Of a DNA stretch of 41,612 nt, positions 36,585-41,612 are shown piece after piece. Origin of the DNA: a virus; the IMG/VR virus record IMGVR_UViG_3300025112_000047, positions 1 to 41,612 of that record; one strand, written 5' to 3'. A model generated the notes under the pieces. It ran no database searches. It was not told where the DNA came from and saw only the letters and a program-made list of their open reading frames with translations. Every line of letters starts with the position of its first letter. The stretch's first letter is position 1. Both the position numbers and the translations under genes were made by a program.

Positions 36585-38530
36585 GACAGAACGGGCAAGG
36601 AGGCAGCTTCAAATTCCTTCTCTAGCGCCTCTTGGAATCCCGGGACGGTCTTGGCGAGCGCGCGGGTCGTTGCTTTTTGCACATCTGCGCGCTGCCTGAT
36701 GGCATCCGCGAGTAGCCCCCACATGCCCTTCATGCTTATAAATAGCGATCCGTCGTCATTAAGCGTTATGACGCCCACGTCGTGTAACACTTGCGCGTGC
36801 CGCTCAACGAACTCTCCGAGATACGTCTTAGCGACCTCTCTGTCGCCGACAGTAAGGTGGCGCAGCGCGGTTAAGAGTGCTACGTCATCGTAGTCGTCCA
36901 CAATGGCAGTCAGCGTCGTCGATCCGTCTACGTGAATGTCGCCGTCTTCGTCAACAAGGACCAGGGTCCGGTTAGCCCCACCTACGAAACTGCGGATACA
37001 TAATATGTTCGCATCTGCGGTCGCGCTCGTTACGCCCGTTCCGCTGGTCTCATACCCGGTCAGGCGAATGAATGCGCTGGAAGAGTTAGACTTCGACGTG
37101 GTGGCTGTTGCGCCGTACCCGACTACGTTAGCACCACATATCGACTCTGAGACCCCCGACAGTCTTACTCCGCCGTACGGGTTCGAGTCTTTCTTTATAG
37201 ACGCATACGTATCCGTTTCTGCTGCGTCTGTGATACCGTGCGCCACATCACTCGACTTGAGCGCCAGAATTTCATCGTCGTTCGCGCCCTGGTTAATCGT
37301 CAGCCCAGTTGTTAAGTTGGCGTTAGCTGTGTCATTTATGTAGACTGCGCCGCCCTGGTCAATTCTGAAGTCGGTGCCTAGCGTGGCGGTCGTGTTTGCT
37401 GACCCGCTCGCGGAAGACTGGAATATGAAGTTACCATTGGACATCGTTAAGACGCCCATCTGGTCCGTCGTGGCAAACTTGTACGTACTCGTCCCAGTGT
37501 TATAAAAGTTGGTGCCGATGTCGAACGTGGGGCCAGTGTTCCACCCCGCCAGCGTAGCGTAGTCGCCTAGTTGTTGTACGTTCCACTCTGCCGCCCAGCT
37601 CGTATTCACGGGCGTGGCGGGCACACCTAGGTTAACATTGCCGTCGTTATTGATCTGCATAGCCGCCGCCGCGTTCACCACGAACGCCATCGAGTTATCC
37701 GAATGATCATAGGTGATTTGGCCGACGTCGTTGTCTTCCGGGTCGCCGAATGCGATCTTTACCGCAACAGAGTTTGGTGTGAGGAAGGTCATACCACCTG
37801 CGGCGCTATTTTCGACCACTAGGTCGTCGGCTGCCGTACTAGCCGTAACCGCCCCAGCGGTTGCCGTATGGACGTGCAAAGTGCCGTCTGGCGTGCCGGT
37901 GCCGCCAAAGAAACCCGACGCGGCCTCTAGCGCACCGCCCTGGATTTTGTCACTCGAAATGGAGTTGTCAGAAACGGTAAGTGTGCGGCTCGGTGAGATG
38001 ATCTCGAACAGCGTGCCGGTGTAAATCAATTTCACCATGTCGCCCGCAGTTAGGCTGCCCGTGACTGTCGCGGCCCCGAGCTGCTGGATCGTTTTCGCGC
38101 CGAGACCGTTCACGTTGATCGTGGACGCACCAGTGCTGGTATTGGTGATCTTAGTGTTGATTTCCATGCCTTCAAAGTACGAAGACGGTGGCGGGTCGAG
38201 CGTGATCACGTAGGCGTCGGCGGCACCCGTGTCGGCCGCGTAGGTACCCGCGTCGGCGCCAGAGACATCGTCTACCGACCACAGCTCGCTGTCGGAACTG
38301 TCCTTAAGCACGACCTTGTACTGCTGGTCGTTCTTCAGGTAGATCTTACCGAACCGGCCGGAGCTGTCGGCTATGACAGGGTTGGTATTTGACGTGGTGA
38401 GCTGCGAATCCGAATAGGTGTCCAACGCGGTGCTGGTCCCGTCTGCGTAGAAGTACAGCTTGGCATTCGCGGCGGCCGCGCCTGAGCTATCAAGGGCCGT
38501 GGCGATGGGCATGTGAAATAGATTAGTCAT
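36581..38530 (-). CDS. Tail fibre / receptor-binding protein
   Basis: 649 residues. The N-terminal domain 'YADGTSTALDTYSDSQLTTS' then 'NPVIADSSGRFGKIYLKNDQ' resembles virion-anchoring domains of podovirus spikes and fibres. A long beta-rich, Thr/Ser/Asn-rich shaft follows ('TGASTINVNGLGAKTIQQL', 'DNSISSDKIQGGALEAASGF', 'INNDGNVNLGV'). The last 110 residues are helical and charged ('VGDREVAKTYLGEFVERHAQ'), perhaps a trimerisation or chaperone-like end. No enzyme motif was seen. One-base TAATG coupling to the ejection protein gene. Confidence 0.8.
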   Translation of the reverse strand: MTNLFHMPIATALDSSGAAAANAKLYFYADGTSTALDTYSDSQLTTSNTNPVIADSSGRFGKIYLKNDQQYKVVLKDSSDSELWSVDDVSGADAGTYAADTGAADAYVITLDPPPSSYFEGMEINTKITNTSTGASTINVNGLGAKTIQQLGAATVTGSLTAGDMVKLIYTGTLFEIISPSRTLTVSDNSISSDKIQGGALEAASGFFGGTGTPDGTLHVHTATAGAVTASTAADDLVVENSAAGGMTFLTPNSVAVKIAFGDPEDNDVGQITYDHSDNSMAFVVNAAAAMQINNDGNVNLGVPATPVNTSWAAEWNVQQLGDYATLAGWNTGPTFDIGTNFYNTGTSTYKFATTDQMGVLTMSNGNFIFQSSASGSANTTATLGTDFRIDQGGAVYINDTANANLTTGLTINQGANDDEILALKSSDVAHGITDAAETDTYASIKKDSNPYGGVRLSGVSESICGANVVGYGATATTSKSNSSSAFIRLTGYETSGTGVTSATADANILCIRSFVGGANRTLVLVDEDGDIHVDGSTTLTAIVDDYDDVALLTALRHLTVGDREVAKTYLGEFVERHAQVLHDVGVITLNDDGSLFISMKGMWGLLADAIRQRADVQKATTRALAKTVPGFQEALEKEFEAASLPVLS

Positions 38531-41496
38531 TATTCACCTTCCGGCGGGCTAAAGTTTTCGTGTACTTCTGATTTGTCTAAATATTCCTGAAAACTGGACA
38601 CCAGTTTATCGTAGTGTTCCATGTATTGCACCCTCACAGCTTCGCGCGCATCTTCGTCTAGCGTTTGATCACGCAGCTTCCAATCTAAGCGCGACATCAC
38701 ATCTGCTATCTCGCGTTCTTTTTTTGTTATGTTAAGAGAACGTGTCTGGTGGGGCTCTACGGGGTATATGTTAATACCTACACCTCTTAATGCAGCTTGT
38801 GTCAGCGTGGGAGACGGGTCGCCGTAACGATTTACGTCGCTTCGATAGTGATCGTATAGCTTTCCCGCTAACCCTATATCAGTAAGCCAAGTTGGCGCGG
38901 CCATGCGCCACATATATCTAGTGATATCCGCCATCTGCACTGCAGGGGGGTCTGCTTTATTGGCTATCGGTCGCTCTGTATAAGGGTCTATATTTGTTTG
39001 GATCGCACTGAGTACTTGGGGGATTGGGCCCCCAAAAAACCCGGTATCTTTCAAAAGGCCTCGTATATCGCCGTCAGCCACCGTCCCTATTGCTTCAGCG
39101 AGCTGCCCCCACGGCATGATGTAGCCGAGATCCACAAACTGTATGCGCCTGTCTTCGTCTAGCACCGGGAGAGCGTACATACTGCTCTTGTTGTGTGTCC
39201 ACTGGGGCAAGGCTTTACGCAGAGCGTCAACGTCCTTTTGAGTAACATCGTACTGTTCTTCGATCATCTTAGCCATAGCAGTATTCATCACCATGTACGG
39301 CAGATACCGCTCGGGGTGCTTAACCGCAATTTCTGCCATCTGCCCGGTAGACTTGTACATGAAAGTTATGAAGGGGCTGCCTAACGGAGCACTTCGAGCC
39401 TTTCTCACCGCGTCGGGGATAAGCGAATAATCGAACAGAGCTTTATGCGCTTCCAGTGCGGCTTTCTCTTCGCCCACCCCCTTGCTAAGAAGATGGCGAA
39501 TCATGGCCGTTTTAAACACCGATTCAGATAGCTGGTAAATTTCTCCTGCTTTGTTACCTACGCTCCCCGCCATATACTTCACCGTGTCCAGCGGGCTTTT
39601 GGATTTATTAAGCATCTGTAGCATGTCTTCTTCGACGCGGTACAATTCGTTGTGGCTGAATGTCGTTGATGTCACGCCGTATTTCTGCGCGACTTTCCAT
39701 GCGTTCCCTCCTGTTTGCATGTCCCTGATAGCTCCGTAAACATTTTTAGGCACCGCGTGTAAAGGTACGCCCCCCAAGTTCATCAGAATAGCGTTCGATA
39801 TAAAGTTGCGTACCTGGGTAGGCGGGTTTAACGCCACTTTGGACAGCTTCCACAATTGGTTAGCGCGCACTGATTTATGGTATATTTTTCCTACAAGCGA
39901 GTCTGCGTCTGTAACAAACCCGACCGCGCCCTCGATGTCGTTGGCTATCTCTTTTCTTACTTCCATTCCCCGCAACGCGCCGTACCGGGGGTTATCGGGG
40001 ATAATTTTGTAGTCTATGTGCGGCACATCAATGGCCGCTTCGCCGCGTGCTACCTTCTCTAGTGGTGCTTCAGCCTGTTTAATCAACTCGTCCATTTCGT
40101 CGGCTAGCAACAGGACATCTGCCTGTTCTGCTTCGTCCATATACGAGGCTTGAGCTTTGAGCCGCGTGGATTCATCATACATCCACCGAGTAGACACGTT
40201 GCGGCCGTTCCACTCCACGACAGTGGTGGGGTTCACCCACTCCGGTTTTTTTGATATCTTCTGTAAGAAGGTATCCATCACTAAATCATGTGACGGTACA
40301 GCTATGCCCTTGGAAGCAACATACCCTGGGTCGGTAATTTCGCCGAGTATTATACGTCTCACGTCTTCGGGTATGTATTTCCGCGACCGTAGATACCCTT
40401 GGTCTGACAGCTTTTTACCCGCTGTTCCCTGCGCGCCGTCTCCCCGCTCAAGCAAGTGTTTTAGGTACACCCGAGGCAAGTAGCTTCCTCGATTCGCTTC
40501 ATACACTTCTTCCGACAGCTTGCCTCTTTTAACGAGTTCGCGCCCTATTTTATCTATTGTTTGTTTTGTCTGCCATGCAGCTACACGAACTTTACGAGAC
40601 TCTATGCCAGCCGGTAAGGCGTCTTTGGTCGTTAGAAATTCGTAGGCTGCTTTTTGATCCGCTTCAGAGGCGTTGTTAAACACTCTAGCTACGTGTTTGG
40701 TCACGTCATCAATGGCACTTATTTTTCCAAGCGTTCGATATCGAAGGGAAAGGTACTCATCTTTTTCAGGTACTTTGCCGAGGGGGGCTAATTTGTACCC
40801 GAACGTGTCGTAGAATCTGTTTGTGAACTGCTGCGCGTTATCTCGGTATATTTTAGCTACGCCCCCTGAGATCATTTTTCCGCCTTTGGCGCTGGCTTTT
40901 ACGAACCCAGCACCCACGCCCAAAGTCAGGGCCCCCGCGCCTACCGCGAATTTATTGCTGTAACTTTGAAAATCAGACACGTCCAACCCGGCGGCCTTGT
41001 ATGCCTCGTCTCTTTTTACGTCGTCTATCGCCAGCAGCATACTGACAAAAGGAGTAAAATCGGCCACGCCAATTTCTACGCCGTTGGTAGTGCCGAACTT
41101 ACCTATGGCTCGCCTGAGCGGTGGCGGGCCAGGTAAGTTTCGTATAGATGCAGGAGTCCGGCCAAAACGATCTAATGTGCGTTCGACGGGGTTTTTATCC
41201 CTTAGCCCGGTTTCAGACGCGGCGTCTAATCGTTTATACGGCCGCAACGGGCGCGATGTCTCCTGCGCGGCTGCATCCAACATCAACTGCTGCTGTTCTG
41301 TCACATCGTGCATACGAGTTGGCGGAGGCGCTAGAGCTTCGATCTCGTCTAGCGTAAACGTGTTTAGATTATGAGAGGGCGCAGAGCGCGCTTCGATTTC
41401 ATCGAGAGATACATAACGAGGACGCGTAGATACCGGGGCAGGGACCGTTTCATCGCCCGGCGCGTCTCTAGCCTCTATCTCTTCCAGCGTTAACAC
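38530..41496 (-). CDS. Large internal virion / ejection protein (large polyvalent protein type)
   Basis: 988 residues, GTG start three bases after the upstream stop (across the contig join). The first 58 residues carry three copies of a short motif ('LTLEEIEARDAP', 'VSLDEIEARSAP', 'FTLDEIEALAPP'). The middle and C-terminal part ('WKLSKVALNPPTQVRNFISN', 'GNKAGEIYQLSESVFKTAMI', 'PFITFMYKSTGQMAEIAVKH') matches the large polyvalent protein domain found in phage internal or ejected proteins. Hydrophobic segments near 180-200 and 785-800 may insert in membranes. It probably forms part of the trans-envelope DNA conduit. Confidence 0.75.
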   Translation of the reverse strand: MLTLEEIEARDAPGDETVPAPVSTRPRYVSLDEIEARSAPSHNLNTFTLDEIEALAPPPTRMHDVTEQQQLMLDAAAQETSRPLRPYKRLDAASETGLRDKNPVERTLDRFGRTPASIRNLPGPPPLRRAIGKFGTTNGVEIGVADFTPFVSMLLAIDDVKRDEAYKAAGLDVSDFQSYSNKFAVGAGALTLGVGAGFVKASAKGGKMISGGVAKIYRDNAQQFTNRFYDTFGYKLAPLGKVPEKDEYLSLRYRTLGKISAIDDVTKHVARVFNNASEADQKAAYEFLTTKDALPAGIESRKVRVAAWQTKQTIDKIGRELVKRGKLSEEVYEANRGSYLPRVYLKHLLERGDGAQGTAGKKLSDQGYLRSRKYIPEDVRRIILGEITDPGYVASKGIAVPSHDLVMDTFLQKISKKPEWVNPTTVVEWNGRNVSTRWMYDESTRLKAQASYMDEAEQADVLLLADEMDELIKQAEAPLEKVARGEAAIDVPHIDYKIIPDNPRYGALRGMEVRKEIANDIEGAVGFVTDADSLVGKIYHKSVRANQLWKLSKVALNPPTQVRNFISNAILMNLGGVPLHAVPKNVYGAIRDMQTGGNAWKVAQKYGVTSTTFSHNELYRVEEDMLQMLNKSKSPLDTVKYMAGSVGNKAGEIYQLSESVFKTAMIRHLLSKGVGEEKAALEAHKALFDYSLIPDAVRKARSAPLGSPFITFMYKSTGQMAEIAVKHPERYLPYMVMNTAMAKMIEEQYDVTQKDVDALRKALPQWTHNKSSMYALPVLDEDRRIQFVDLGYIMPWGQLAEAIGTVADGDIRGLLKDTGFFGGPIPQVLSAIQTNIDPYTERPIANKADPPAVQMADITRYMWRMAAPTWLTDIGLAGKLYDHYRSDVNRYGDPSPTLTQAALRGVGINIYPVEPHQTRSLNITKKEREIADVMSRLDWKLRDQTLDEDAREAVRVQYMEHYDKLVSSFQEYLDKSEVHENFSPPEGE

Positions 41497-41612
41497 GAGC
41501 TAGTCTGCCTCCTCAAACAAGCCCTGCCCTACGTACTTATATTTTCGCCCGTTAATTTCGTACACAGTTCCTTTATCCATGCGGGAAACGTCTACTCGTT
41601 GTTCGTCTGTCA
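41448..41612. repeat. Terminal direct repeat, right copy
   Basis: Matches 1-165 with one difference (g at 41503). See the left copy. Confidence 0.95.
41500..41612 (-). CDS. Partial 3' end of the 406-residue protein (duplicate)
   Basis: Same as 53-165: the last 37 codons of the Ala-Pro-repeat protein gene, cut by the contig end. The only difference changes the last codon from GAA (Glu) to GAC (Asp). Not a separate gene. Confidence 0.9.
   Translation of the reverse strand, partial: TDEQRVDVSRMDKGTVYEINGRKYKYVGQGLFEEAD

Overview
The window is the complete genome of a tailed phage with a short-tail (podovirus) virion plan, assembled as a circle. The first 165 bases are repeated as the last 165 (41448-41612, one mismatch), so the unique unit is about 41,447 bp. 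The packaging and virion genes follow the phage P22 plan: terminase large subunit, P22-type portal, scaffold, capsid, gp4-like and gp10-like tail-hub proteins, ejection proteins and a receptor-binding fibre. No integrase, transposase, tRNA or CRISPR array was seen, so a lytic life style is the simplest reading. The host cannot be named. The Rz/Rz1-type spanins imply a Gram-negative bacterium, and an aquatic proteobacterium is a guess.

Layout on the circle. (1) A very long late unit on the minus strand starts near 17.0 kb with a GH24-type lysozyme. It runs down through the terminase large subunit, portal, a GroES-like protein, scaffold, capsid and tail hub, crosses the contig join (53 to 41496) into a 988-residue ejection protein and the tail fibre, and ends in a lysis cassette (XhlA-like protein, metallophosphoesterase, holin candidate, overlapping spanins) at 34.7 kb. 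(2) 17.38-19.50 kb, plus strand: five or more small unknown genes, then an Aca2/YdiL-like HTH regulator, a Cro-like HTH protein and a tiny membrane protein. Paired inverted-repeat operators sit at the head. This is the layout of anti-CRISPR (acr-aca) operons. (3) 19.54-28.64 kb, minus strand: a stand-alone small terminase subunit, an ArdC-type anti-restriction protein, small genes, an iteron-rich AT-rich probable replication origin (22.64-22.96 kb), a PrimPol/SF3 helicase, a MazZ-like dNTP pyrophosphohydrolase, the C-terminal half of a family A DNA polymerase and a VRR-NUC nuclease. (4) 28.77-34.45 kb, plus strand: two small genes, a Cas4/RecB-like nuclease (DUF2800 type), an unknown possible ssDNA-binding protein, the N-terminal half of the DNA polymerase, an SNF2-type helicase and a truncated DNA methylase. 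A complex inverted repeat separates this unit from the end of the late unit.

Most notable: (a) DNA polymerase I is split into two separately translated genes on opposite strands, 3 kb apart; the exonuclease and thumb are in one, and palm motifs A, B and C are in the other. (b) A 41-bp exact copy of an internal piece of the capsid gene lies in the early plus-strand operon, oriented so that the early RNA is perfectly antisense to the capsid mRNA. (c) The 17.4-19.1 kb island is a candidate anti-CRISPR locus next to an anti-restriction gene. (d) Two regulatory or packaging genes appear to be leaderless, with the same promoter-to-start geometry.
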